A program made the position numbers and the translations under genes. From Rhodamnia argentea (taxonomy: Eukaryota > Streptophyta > Magnoliopsida > Myrtales > Myrtaceae), in assembly GCF_020921035.1 (NCBI RefSeq), contig NC_063151.1, positions 1,116,001-1,180,000 on the forward strand: a DNA stretch of 64,000 nucleotides, in the 5' to 3' direction. The number at the start of each line of letters is the position of its first letter. The first letter of the stretch is position 1. Positions 12,339 to 24,854 of this stretch are shown piece after piece. The notes below the pieces were generated by a model, which ran no database searches, was not told where the DNA came from, and was given only the letters and a program-made list of their open reading frames with translations.

Positions 12339-13658
12339 TGATAGGTTCTGGTTTTGCACATAATGATGCTTGTAGATACTTTCAGCTAGTCAATTGTCTT
12401 TGATGCCTATTCTATGCGGTTGATGATTCCTCAATAAATGAATGGCATGATATTCCTAACGTGAGAGCAGAACATAAGTATCCTTCGAAGTGTAATTCAG
12501 ATTGGAGTATGGTGATAAGAAAGTCTTCTGTACTTGCTTCTCACTTGTTATGAAGGGGGCATGACAGGATGACGAAATTCATCATCGCATAAGAGTTTTT
12601 TGACTGGGAGTGGTTGACATTGTGTGGGCTATTGCCGATGCCATCAAGCAATAAAAACACAACAGATACCAGCGAACAATCCCTTAAAGTACGAATGCAT
12701 ATGGGGGCCAAGTTAAGCCGCGGCATAATTTTAAATGAGCATATTAGGAACTTTCAGTTCAAATTTTCCCTCTTGATGTACTGTTCTGTTTCACACATAG
12801 GGTCTTATGCATGTGTCTTCCAACATCACCATAGTCACAATCATCAACCTCCTTAAACATTTTCCTTGTAGGATCACGTCTGCCTGCTCCCTTAAAATTT
12901 TGTTAAAGCAGACAACGAGATGCATAGATTAGCCATCAGACAGACATAAGGCAGGCAGATTAGTGTTGAGGGATCCCATCAAGGTCCATGTATGTTGGAG
13001 GATCGGATCCTCTTTGTGAAAAATATCAAGCACCCCACCATTGAAAGAGACGCAGTTCCAACATTCAACCGAGCTCTAGCATCCACATCTTGGACATGTC
13101 AAAAAGAGTGACAAGCTATTGCTCAAGAAAGCAGTCTTTGTCCCAGAGAGTATGCTCTCCAGCTGGGAGGGCGCACGGCAGCCTCAGCCGGCCAGTCTCG
13201 CTGCTGCACGTGGCCGTCTCTCAGCCCTACCCAGAGACTAAACATGTTAAAAGAGACAATAGACCAAAGGCACACAACCAAAAAGAGAAGAATTATGCAA
13301 GGTCTGGTTGCAGTCATGAAAACAACAGTTCAATGGTTCTCTGCTGTCTTTTCCAGGCCTCAGCCTTCAGATCTTGTTCTTTCTCTGAGATTACTTCAGA
13401 TCTTAAATCGTTGCCTCTAAACGTGAGGAAAAGAAGAGAAGTAAATGAGGAACTAAATCGTCAAATTGATAACTTGGTCCACATTGATAAAAATTGAGTA
13501 GCATCTCCACATTTCTAGGAGATGGGCTACAGAATGTGAAAAAGAACAGAAGGCCAATAACTATCAAAATTAGGGAAAAATAATAGAAGACAAGTTAGAA
13601 TCGAAACTAATTTTATTTGGGGAAGATAATGTCATCAATGTCTCAATGGATTGATTCT
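12339..13658. other. Convergent intergenic region, no gene supported
   Basis: It lies between the stops of the thioredoxin-like gene (+) and CYP707A (-). A plus-strand ORF at 13090-13497 has no recognisable domain. A purine-rich stretch lies near 13400-13450. It should contain both 3'UTRs. Confidence 0.55.
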
Positions 13659-16340
13659 TCAAGACGGTAGCTTCCAAAATCTGGCTGGCAGTCCATGTAG
13701 GGGAACCGGGAATGGACTGTACTGGACACCGTTTTCGGAACCTACGATTTCCCACCTGCAAAAAAAATGAAAAGTCACTATCAGTACATCATCGCATTCG
13801 GCGAGATTCTCTCTTCCTGCACCAATAATCATGTAAAATATCGTCTTTTCTCCTAATTTTTGCTATGATCTTTTTCTTGGCTTAGAAGCAAGGCGAGCTT
13901 TCTTCTGTAAACTGGAAATAATACCTGAACTCGGTGACAACATGGTGAATCAGAGTCAGTAACTCCAGCTTGGCAAGCTCATTTCCCGGGCAGGCATGTA
14001 CTCCGCTGCCAAATGGCAAGAATGTGTAAGGTTTTGGTGTGACCTGAGGAGAAGAAGGTACGAGAAACTACCGTCAGTGAGATGGAGGTAAAACACGAAG
14101 TGTTTTGAGGATCTTTTTTTTCAAGCGGAGTCATACCTCGAACCTTGAAGGGTCGAACTTTTCGGGGTCACTGAAGAACTCGGGATTGTGATGCATGTTC
14201 CTGAACAGAGGCATCACCTTCCAACCTTTTGGAATTAGGTAACCTGACAATATAATGCCACTTTGGTAAGGAATTATTGCCTAATCTCACTTTCCTAGAC
14301 CAAGCCAATCATATGTCAAGAAACATTAGGACAAGCTCCAGACGGCTGGTACAGAATCAGTACTCCAAACACTCTTATGTTGGTAAATCGGTTCTGTCCC
14401 CTTGCTATACCAGATATTCTTATATTGGTCAAAGAAATTCTTTCAACATCAATGAGGTCCCAATTGGTGTTCGTCTAAAGTCAAAGCCCGATTAGGGAAA
14501 TTGATCTGTCAAATTTGGAGGTCGGAGATTATCGTTTTGGTTTATTTTGGCTCATCGCCCTTTCGGGACCAGCAGATGCCAATTATGACCATATCAGCAT
14601 ATTTTGTAGCCAGAAGCTTCCTTTTCCTTTAATTGAGCCAATAGATAGGTTTCGTCTCTTACCCTTGTAATCTACATCAGCCACTGCTTCCCTGAAAGTG
14701 AAAGATATGATGCTTGCCATTCTCAGGGCCTCCAAAACAACCTGAAAATACCCCACAAAACAAATAATTAATCGCTATTTCACTGCAAATTCAGTCAAGG
14801 AGATCGATGCTAATAACACAACTAAAGGAGATCTAGCTCACCCTATTGCTTATGGGCATTCTTCTAGTCTGACTCCAGCTCAGAGGCTGGAAACCTTCAT
14901 CGTTCGATCGGCGGATAGCATTCTGCTCTGCCTGCAAGACGGCAAGACTTAGTTTAGTTTTATACATCAGTTTCTGGCATTTGTCCAAGACATTAAGAGA
15001 ATATATTGAGGAGAATCCATGTACCAATTCTTTGTGTTATACCTTTACACCCTCAAGAAGTTTTGGGTTGTCGTGCAGGTACTTGAGAATCCATGTCATG
15101 ACGCTCGCCGTTGTGTCCTGAGCGGCGAAAAGCACTCCGATAATGTTATCGACGATCTGCTCGTCAGTGAGAGTCTCACCATTTTCGTCTTTGGAGTCCA
15201 AAAGATGTCCAAGGAGGTTCTTTCCGAGCGTCCTCTTCTCTTTCCTCTCAGCAATGATCCCTCTTATGATCTTGCTCAAATTCCCTCTCGCCTGTGGCAA
15301 CCAAAAACGAAGATTACTGAGAAGAAATAGAAAGAGTACCAGAATTAATCTCGGGCTAGGAACCAAAGAATCATGTTCTTACAAGTAGTGCTCGTCTGTA
15401 TGGAGTTCCAGGAATGATTGTAGGAAAAGAGTTGTAGCCTCTATCCACCATGTGATAGTTGTTCTTCAGCTTTTCTCTGTAGTGACTCTCCAAATGGCCA
15501 AAAACCGCGAGTATACCAACTTCAAAAGATAACTGCAGCAAAAAGCGCAACCATGAGTGATGAAATTGTAGATGATTGCAAACGTGCATGTTCATTATAG
15601 TCTTCTCATAACTGCATATACTGTACTGCCAAATTGTAATCAGGAATGGAAAGGTGGTCGGGCATCATGAAAAAGAGAATTATACATGTTAAGTATGACT
15701 GCTCTAATCATTGACTTACCTTTTTCATTTCATGGAATGTATTGATTATATGGCCACCAACCCACGAGTCCAATGCGGAGACGGTGACCGCCTCAATGTC
15801 GGCGACCATGTTCCGGACCACCTCCGGCGACAGTGACGCCTGGACTAACTTCCGCAGCTGAGTGTGGTACTTCCCCTGGTGGAAAAACAGGGCTGAGGGG
15901 CCGAGCAGCCGCTCCTTGCTCTTCGGGTATGTCGGCTTGAACAGATGAGCCTGTGACACCAGAACGAACTTGGCGGCCTCAGGCCCGGCTAGCATCACGC
16001 AAGGGCATCCTAGGATGTGGGTCTTGAAGATCTCCCCATACCTGGACCATCATTCCAAAACCACATTGAAAAGTCACACACACAAAGTCATTATGATAAA
16101 AGAGAAGATGGGATTCGACGTCAATGAGCCGAAATAAGATCAGAACCTTTTCTGTTTGGTGGCAAAGAAGACATTGGGGTCCTGAGAGTAGAGCTGGAGA
16201 GTCTCTCCAATGTAAGGCCAACCCATCGAACCCGGCGGGAGCTTGGTCTTTCGCTGCAGTTTTTTCCCATCTCTGAGGTAGATAAACACTAACAAGAAAG
16301 CAAGAACACAGGCGAGAACACAGACGGAGCCTTCACTCAT
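13659..16340 (-). CDS. CYP707A: Abscisic acid 8'-hydroxylase, cytochrome P450 CYP707A
   Basis: Nine exons, in transcript order: 16147-16340, 15720-16041, 15383-15532, 15043-15291, 14842-14931, 14663-14741, 14137-14243, 13925-14043, 13659-13755. All phases agree and give 468 aa, normal for CYP707A. An N-terminal membrane anchor (residues about 5-22) is followed by the Pro-rich hinge KLPPGSMGWPYIGETLQLY. Further landmarks are the I-helix AAQDTTAS (278-285), the ExxR motif EALR (339-342) and the haem loop PFGSGVHACPG with Cys415. FKPTYPKSKERLLGPSALFFHQG and the ending FPVPLHGLPA are characteristic of CYP707A. The enzyme, on the ER membrane, hydroxylates ABA at C-8', giving phaseic acid and ending ABA signalling. 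Which member (A1-A4) cannot be decided by eye. Confidence 0.95.
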
Positions 16341-19300
16341 GATCTTCTTGTTCCTTCTTTCCTCTTGTCAGCAGAGTTTGGATGAATCCTGTGGCAAAAA
16401 TGCCAAACTATGTTTTCTTCACTTTTTGTTTTCGATCTGAAGAAGACGAGGGAGAGTGGGGTTGGTATTTATAGAGCAAGAAGTATGTGGAGGCTCACGA
16501 CAAAGAGAGAGAGTCCTGAAGCACACGTAGGCTTACCATATCTGTTTTTTTCGACTTTTGTACGTCCACAGAATTAGAGCTAACACGCACAAAGCATTTT
16601 CGCTCCTTTCCTGGCTTGAGTTTCTAGTTAAATCCTATCCTTGTGTTCGCATAATCTTCACAAGATCTTCTTAGACTCCCCGAGATATCGTTCGATACGG
16701 ACACATGTACACATCCCTCCCCCGGAGCCGCCGTTTACATCACTCAGAAAACCAAAACGTGGGTCGATTCGGACGCCACATCGTGGTGAGTTGGCTTTAT
16801 TCCATACATCTAATGCATGGAATATGGTAAGTAAATCCTTCAATCTAGGATATTATTTTACGTGTGCCACGGGTTGTCACGATGAATGTGAAGTTCCCTA
16901 TCTTGTACCCAAGCATTAATCTGTTCGGATTATGATAGACATATCCACATTAATTTGCTATCCATCTTAGCTCCACCTCCATGTGGGGAAAGTTATCTTT
17001 GATATCATGTCCTTAGCTAGTAACAGTCATATGGTAACCTAATGAAAGAATCCCGATTGCCACTCAATGGGATCTTAAACCCGGACAAGCCACGAGACAC
17101 CTTGCTTTAAAAGATCAAATCCGGCCCATTTTGGGTAGCTTTGGTGAGCTGCGCTTTTTGTGGAAGGTGGTGACTAATATGCTCATAATCTTCTTCTTAA
17201 GATAGTCATCGCCAAGCAAATTTAGGGTTTTTAAAGGACAGCAAGATACGTGTTCTTCAGATTGCTAGAAATGGAGCGAACTGTGCTTTTCGCGGCAATC
17301 TTTGAACTGGAAGTATTCAGATTTCAGATGGTCAAAGCGTAAGATTTCCCGACGTGGACTTCTCTGGTATCTGCAATAAAGTCGCACGATTCAACAACCT
17401 CATAGATCCTGGTAGTTTGGACAGGTAATCACATCGAACCACCGTCATGAGTCGATGTTACTTGCCGGAACCGACTAGCGTTTTCCTCTGACCTTTATGG
17501 ACGTTCCCTGCTCGAGAGGCGGACCAACCCCGAGGAAGCAGGCTTGGCGAGGACTAGCGTACAAGAACGGTTGCCATGCGAGAGCGATCAGGATGGCATC
17601 ACCATCACCAATGTCGACGGATGAATTGGCAGTATGCTTACGGTTACATCCAGGACCAGGAGATTTGAATTTCTCGTCCCTTTGTTTGCGCATGGACGGT
17701 GAATAGAACGTTTGGAACTTCCTTCTTTTGGATTCATGCGTCACTGATGGTGTGCCATTAGGGTTTTTGTTAGTCGATTCATATATAGGCCATCCCTTTC
17801 TTGCTTTTCGAATTGTTCTAAAACTTTATTCGCGACTTCGAATAATCGTAGCTTCAAGGTTGTTCGGAGCGAGAAATGCTGTGATTCGAATTCGAAAACC
17901 ACCCCATTCAGATTGAGTATTTTACCAATAATAGTAAAAAGAGAACAAGTGTCGACCTGGTGATTATTGTGTTGATCCTTCTTGAATGAGTCGTTGGTAT
18001 GAAATAGTTATATATCAAGCGGAAGCATATGTCTGGTCTTTCCCTTCTTCTTTTTCCACTTGATATACTGTATACATGCTAATTATAAGTTTATCATTGC
18101 GCTTTACAAATTAAGATAACAGTAACCACATTTAAAGGGAAGTTCACTGAAAGTCCGTGAATCTTATCCACCGAAAGTTATTGAACCGTAACTTTTCAAT
18201 TGTAATTAAGTCTTTTCGGTAACAGAATAGTGAGAAATGCCTAGATGAAACAAGAAAGCTGCTTGTTGAACACATCACTTGACAACAAGTACTAAATGCT
18301 CTTTTTATTATTGTGGAATCTCTTTACCTATCAGTTTAAGCTTTTGGGTCGGACTCAAAATTCTTTGTTTGCACGTGAAAGGGGATGTTGAGGTATTATC
18401 TAACGTTGCTTGATAATGTGTTCTTTATATTCATATAATATTTATTCACAAATCAGCTTTAAGTTATTGGGTCGGACTTTCTAACATTGCTCATATGCTG
18501 ATTTTACTTAGGGTTTTCCAAAGTATGTTTAGGCCTTGATTGTGCCAACTAAGTGATTTGAAGTTCCATTAATTGCACTTTCTAGTATAAGATTTGGGAC
18601 TTGTTGCTCCACTTGAGAGGTTTAAGAGTTGATCACATTCCGTGCATAAACATATTTTGCAATAGACCATTTTCCGGTTCGACTTAGAGGGGACTCGCCA
18701 ACCGAAAAGAGAAAAAGAAGAGGAAAAGATTAGGAAAGGTTTCACAGCTTAATGTACACACGATTTCGACCAACCAGAACCAAGGTGAAAATTTACTTTT
18801 GATCAAGGTCTTAGGTTGCATCCGAAATTATAGCGTCTTGCAGAATCCTAAACATCTATTCCAATTCTACGTTAGAGGAAGTGGCCAATAGACATGACCA
18901 GTTAAATACACATCGAAGACATGCATATGATCCTACGTACCTAATCATCTATATGGGACCGACATATGATCAATATGTTTTAGACAATTAGGGTTTGCGA
19001 AGGAGCAAGAGATTGGCATAACAATCATGTAGTCGTGTTAATCCCCTTATCTTTTTCTTCTTTTTTTTCGAGAAAGGAACCAAAGAAGAAAAAAACAGTC
19101 GAAGAGAATATCAAGAATCAGAGGCCGAGAGAATGAGTCACGCGGTGAGAAGTGGCATCCAGCTCACCAGCTTCCTTAGGATCTCTGACCATCCAGATGG
19201 GATTTCTCTCGGGGCTCCCACATTGATTCTGATGGGCCCCACGTGTCCTCATAGAGCACTGCACACGTGGCGCTAGAAATCATGCGATTCGACCCCCAAT

Positions 19301-19600
19301 ATTTTTATTTTTGGGTCAAACGACCCCCTAATTTACATGGTCAAGATTATGTAAAATTCTAATCGGCCCAATTTTCGAAATCCAAATTCGGATATTTTTT
19401 TTAATCAGAAAATCCAAATTCAGATTAATAGATTGATTTTCGATCAAGAACGGTCAATATAATCTTCTCTTTGGGGTGATTTTTCTCATACTATCAAGCG
19501 AGCTCAAATGTTATAAATACCTAGGAGCGTACATATACAAATCATACATGATAATGTTTCAATGAATTAGTAACACAATATCATCACACCACATATTACA
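16341..19600. other. CYP707A upstream region and gene-free spacer
   Basis: Apart from the proximal CYP707A promoter, I see nothing coding. All ORFs are short and without recognisable domains. Composition becomes AT-rich after about 17.9 kb. Confidence 0.5.
16466..16473 (-). promoter_or_regulatory. Probable TATA box of CYP707A
   Basis: TATAAATA is read on the minus strand about 126-133 bp upstream of the CYP707A ATG, a typical plant distance once a short 5'UTR is allowed for. A CT-rich leader lies between. Confidence 0.65.
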
Positions 19601-20809
19601 ATAGGTACGTATTTCGTCTCCTTTATCTCTACTCTTATAATAAATCTTCAAAGGAACAAGATTGGTCCCATTGTTGGAAGGTGGTGCTTATCGCCCAGGT
19701 GCTAGTCCCCATCAATGCTAGCTGGAGGTTGAACGCATGGCAAGATATTGGTGGTCCAGTCTCTCTCTCTCTCTCGATCTCGAAGGAAGAGCGATTGCCA
19801 AGTGGTACAACGCTCTTTACCTCGGGGAGATTTCATTGGCCGAGTATGTAAATGAGCTTTTGCATTAGTTTTCTCGATTCTTTTTGGTTGTACGACTTGA
19901 AAGTTTGTGGTCGTCCATATGATATTAGCGGGGCGGGAATCATAGGGGGACGATAACTTCTTCTTTTTTCTCTTTTGACTGGAACAAAAAAATCGGGTGC
20001 GTTAAAGCTAATTCAGATGATTAGTACGAGACGCTTATGGTAACGGCAAAAGGAGTAGCCATTCTGATTATGATTGCATGTCCCCACTTTTTCCTATTAG
20101 CAAACATAGAAAAGTAAGGTGTGATTGGTATGTTTGAAATCACGTTACGGAACTTAAACAATTGTTCTGCTCTCCACTCCCTCCTGGTGCCCCACCCAGT
20201 CTCTCTCTCTCTCTCTGCTCTGTGCTCGAGCTCGAGCTTGTTCTATCGTTTGCCCCTCGTCAGTGAGCCCGGATGTTCTTAACTTGAGGTCAACCGAAAC
20301 CCTAAATCGAGCCTCAAACAGCGGTCGATCACCTTTGAATCTTTGAACTCAAATATGGGACTACGGCTGCACGGGCACGGAAGTTGCGGCGCGGAACAGA
20401 TGAAAATATGGTTGGGGCTCATTGATAAAATTGGCTTAGGGCGGTTGCTTTTAGACTTGGACTGGCCTTCTAATGCTTAAGTCAACCAATCATGCTATGG
20501 AAAGAGAGAGCTGTATTCTATACTGTAGGAAAGAGAATGGAGGAGGAAGGAGAATTTATCTAATATGTTGGCAGGGATATCACTGAGATTGCCTTCTCTC
20601 CTGGGGTTTCTTCCGCTGGGATGAAGAAAAGGTTGCTGTTGCCCTGGAAGTCTCCTTGTATCAGGGAGATTTAAGGATTTTTCCGCTTAGATTTCACCAA
20701 CCTCGTCAATATTAGGACCGATTTTCTACCACGGCACACATTTCTTGTCATTGTTTGTCGCCCTACTTCTATTTGTCTTCAACAAAAAGGGTAAAGTAAC
20801 CAAAAAAAA
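19600..20809. other. Gene-free spacer with a gag-like scrap
   Basis: At about 19781-19890 the plus strand encodes GRAIAKWYNALYLGEISLAE followed by YVNELLH and a stop, resembling the central part of a plant LTR-retrotransposon gag. The piece is short and interrupted. CT-rich runs occur at about 19760 and 20202. Nothing else is recognisable. Confidence 0.35.
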
Positions 20810-21210
20810 AAAAGTCTTGAACTTATTGCATTGATACTAATTCAGTCCTAAACCTTTTAATCAAATCATTTTTAATCATAAATCTCTTGAATTTATGCCA
20901 ATTTAGTTTATCCGATTAATTTTGATTGAAAGTCACCGACATGGACGTCGATCGTTCTATGTGGTACGACTAGCGTGAACATGGACAAATGTTAAAAAAA
21001 ATTTATACTTTTTTCCAATTTTTTTCCTTTTTTTTTTCATTCTAATTAGCGAGGGTCGTGGAGGATGGCCGGCGTCCATGGTAGCGATTTTCAGCCAAAA
21101 TTGTCCAGAGGAACTAAATTTGCGTAAATGCAAAAGGTTTGAGATTAAATTAGCCCATTTGAAAGATTTATAGCTGAATTTATATCAATGCAATGGGTTT
21201 AAGAATTTTT
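20810..21210. repeat. Foldback MITE-like element, copy A
   Basis: The ends are inverted copies of one another. The left arm reads AACTTATTGCATTGATACTA and the complement of the right end reads AAACCCATTGCATTGATATA, both followed by AATTCAG. The complementarity continues inward, interrupted, past the TTTAGTT...CCGA segment. The inner part contains poly(T) and a GGTCG...GGCCGGCG stretch. The exact ends and any target duplication are not clear. Confidence 0.6.
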
Positions 21211-22672
21211 TTTTTTTTGAACTTTTTTCATGAACAAAAGGATACATGTATCCGAAACTGTTACAGACCTTCAACAAGATATGCATCGATATACTAAAAT
21301 CTCTTGTCGGTGGTTTTTTTTTAAAAAAATTCGAAGAGATTTAGGCCAGCACTACATGATTATTCTAATATGGGATGAAAGTACCTACCTAAATGATTAA
21401 CACGACTCGAAAGGTCAACAGAGTGATAGCATTTTCCTATTCACGATGGAGGGTCTTGACAAATGTCCAAAGGGAGAATATGATGAAGTACCATCTCGAG
21501 AAGACTGACCTTCATCTGGCCATTGTTGCAAAATTGCTTGGAGATTGAGTTCAACTCTAGCAGTAGCTGTTAAGCGTCACTTATACATTTTCAAATGTAT
21601 ATATACATCCCAACGTGAATCATTTAGACCAAAGATTTTTTTCCTTATCGTATTTGTGTTACCTTCTAAATCGATTTCCGACCACATCCGATATCAAAGC
21701 ACGACATGGTTCACTTGCCAAACAACTTCTCCCCGGGCACGGTTCTGAGTTATTGAAGTCCCTACCTAGGGGACAAAATAGAAAGTTGATAGGCACCCAG
21801 ATTTCTCATCTGGTGGACCTTTTCTCTTTCTCTTTCTCTTCCTCTCCATTGGGGTTTTAATCAACAACGGAGAGGTGTTTGGCCCGAAATAGCTTCAAAG
21901 TGGTGCGGTCTCAAGGGGTCCTTTCATTTCTTTTTTAGTGCCCATCGTATGCTCCAAGGCTGTGCTGTCTCATGTAGGATATACAGCGTACGATTATAGC
22001 ATGTGGGTATGCGTCACTTCGTGAGATGGGAGGAGGTGATTCAAGGACCCCATGGGTCCACGCATATCGTGCAATCTCGATCTCTGCTTCAGGGAAAGTG
22101 TCCGTTAAATCTAGGGTGCAGAGTTATTATGAAAGAACCGAATGCATACTTTTAAATCTCAACTTATCTCCTCGCGACCATGGAGCATGGCTTCCGCTGA
22201 TAAATTCCGTCATTTGGATTCGGCTGTAAGTTCGTGTAATGTTGTTAATAAACGTGAGGAGTGAGTACAATTTTAAGATAGAATCAATAATGGGAGAACG
22301 GTTTTAGGTTTCAAAGTATACATAGTAGGTTTTCGGTTCTTGATTCTTAAAATTGAGGAATTGATTTCGATGGGTAAGTTTCGGGTTTTAGGTGGAACCT
22401 GGAACAAATCTTTGTATTTTTCGTATTCTATGTCTTTGCGTGATTCTACAGTATTCCACGGCATCTGATAATGAATGTGTGATATGAAATCATTAGTCAG
22501 AGCTTCCATTTCCCGCGATCTCTATCACTGAAACTTTTACTTTGTTAATATTTCATATTTTTTGTATATCTAAATATGAGTTGTCGTTTTTGGGAGTTAT
22601 TATATACTGATGCCCATCCCCCGGGCTTTCCTTCTTTAGTTATTTTAATGAAAAGTTATTGTTCTGACCCTA

Positions 22673-22696
22673 TGTGTGTGTGTGTGTGTGTGTGTG
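22673..22696. repeat. (TG)12 microsatellite
   Basis: Twelve uninterrupted TG units. Confidence 0.9.
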
Positions 22697-22925
22697 TTAT
22701 AATTAGTGGATTATAGTAGCAAATGATGGTAATTAAGAATATATATAAAATTAGGATAGATCCAGAAAACGATCTTAGAATCAATGACATAATAGGTTTT
22801 AAGTTTCATAGTTTGTATGGGAGATATCCGCTGTCTCCCTATTTGGAGAGAGTCTTGATTTTCGACGAGGAAAGTTGGAGCCGCCCATGATGCACGGAGC
22901 TCATCTGTCTCTCGACGTTCGACAC

Positions 22926-22928
<3 letters not shown>

Positions 22929-22976
<48 letters not shown>
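22929..22976. repeat. (AG)24 microsatellite
   Basis: An uninterrupted 48-base AG run, the longest simple repeat in the window and a likely polymorphic locus. Confidence 0.92.
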
Positions 22977-22979
<3 letters not shown>

Positions 22980-24317
22980 GGACTGTCGAAAGGACGACAT
23001 CATTTCATCACAGGAAGGGAGACGGATTACCACTTACCAGACACAGGAGATCCATGGCGGGGGAGATGGTGATGGAAGGGAATGATGAGGGGACAGGTGT
23101 CGAGTTCGTTGGGTCGTCCCCCCTTCCCCTCCCCCCCACCCCAGAGTTTCTCGCCACGCAGCAGCGAGGCATGGGGTCGCCACTAGTGGCAAAATCTCGA
23201 CAAACAGATCATGGAGATTGAAGGAAGGATCTAACATGGAACTGCTCCTCGCGAAGAGTCTCAGTTCGTACGCTGCTTTGATGTTATGCATTTGGCATCA
23301 TGTAATTCTAGACTAGACGAGGAAAGGTTTCTGGTGAATGTATCCGAATCTAAATCCAATCTCTATCGCATGGTCAAGCCTACAATCAAGTTTTTCTTTT
23401 TTCTTTTTCTTTCTTTTTTAATGAGTTACGTGTGCAGCATGATTTCGAGTGGATCGTGTTTTTCTCCATTCCTGATTGGTGTAAATTTCCTCCCATCACT
23501 TTTCTGAAGATAGATTACAAACATGGATATCGGCCACATCATCTACAAAGTTTGCTCAAATAATTTTTGTTAAGAAGCCTATTGAAAAAAATATAATTCT
23601 CTGATAAGGGAAAGGAGCGAAAATTTAAAATTTAGGTTTTTCCCCTCCCTATACTTATAATCCAGTGGCAAGAAAGGAAAGATCCGATTTTCTAAAACTC
23701 GTGAGACTTTCTTCTAGCATCATAAACTAGTTAAGTCTAAACTCTTGGCCCGTGAAAATGTCCGACGCAGAGTAACTTACACGCGGTTGGTGAAATTTGA
23801 ATAGGCGGCCCCTAATTCACAAGCTAGAAAACCCCGCTAACACCCCCCCAACCAACCACGCCGACTCTTATCCCAACCGCGGCCTACGTGCTCCATAAAC
23901 CATCAAATGACCAAGGCTTTTGGACAAATATCTTCTTGGACGAGCAGGCCAAACAATTGCAATCCACATTGGACGAGCATGCATGCAGATTTGCTACTGC
24001 TTCGAGATTCTCATGAGTTCGAATCGTCTTCATGAAAATGGTGGACCACACACACAGTTATGAGGAGAACAAAAGTATCCCGCGCCTCATTTGTCTTCCC
24101 ATCGATTCATATCTCTCTTTGATTCTCGTTATCATGAGCATTTGGAGTTCCACCCCCACCACATGCACCGCAGAAGAAAAACTAAAGGAGGCAACACGCG
24201 CGCACATAAACCCTATTAGGACGGGCTTAACGAACGACGCGTGCTTGTTCGATTCCCCACGCCACCGACCGTACACACTTCCTGTTGAGGCATCAACCTC
24301 AGCTTTTTATTTGCGTT

Positions 24318-24854
24318 TTAGGATGCGTTTGTTTCAGGAAAAATATCTTTCATGAATTGATTTTTTGGACTTTCGCTCGTTCGATTCTCCAAAAAGAATT
24401 AGTCAACAGAAAACACTTTTCAATCAATGGAAAATGTATGCATAAAATTTAGAAAAGTGTATTTCTAAATCTACATAGGTGAAAGCACAATTTTTATATT
24501 TTACATTTATTCCTCTTCTTCCTCTGCGTGTCGGGGGAGCTTGGGCTCGCTCGTGGCCGTCACTTGCCGGTCGCGGTGGAGGGAGAAAGAGAAAGAAAAG
24601 GAAAGAAAAAAAAAATAGTATATTTTATAATAATAAAAATAGAAAAATTAAAATTTTGAAATTCGATTTTTCTTTTCCAGCGTGAAATAAAATCGTGAGA
24701 TTGAAATAATTTTTCAAATGAGATTCAAATACCAAAAATCATTTTCTGTCACATATTATCAAACATAGAAAAACTAAGAATTTTTCTGAAAAATTATTTT
24801 CTGGAAAATATTTTCTTTTTTCATGGAGTTTTCTCCCAACCGAACGCACCATTA
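24318..24854. mobile_element. Possible Tourist/Harbinger-like MITE
   Basis: The left end reads GGATGCGTTTGTTTCAGGAA, and the complement of the right end reads GGTGCGTTCGGTTGGGAGAA. These are imperfect terminal inverted repeats of the GGTGCGTTTGG type seen in plant MITEs. Both ends abut TTA (24318-24320 and 24852-24854, the latter after one extra base), which would fit the 3-bp target duplication of PIF/Harbinger elements. The interior is AT-rich and non-coding. Confidence 0.45.

Larger units (their letters stand above)
21211..24317. other. Gene-free spacer
   Basis: I see no gene. It contains two microsatellites listed separately and short ORFs without domains. Some minus- and plus-strand ORFs at 22.84-23.07 kb are only translations of the AG repeat. 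Confidence 0.5.

Noticed and set aside
13090..13497. Plus-strand 135-codon ORF between the thioredoxin-like gene and CYP707A
   Set aside because: Low-complexity, basic and without known motifs. It lies where 3'UTRs of two convergent genes are expected.
22839..23072. ORFs rich in Arg-Glu or Ser-Leu
   Set aside because: They are translations of the (AG)24 microsatellite.
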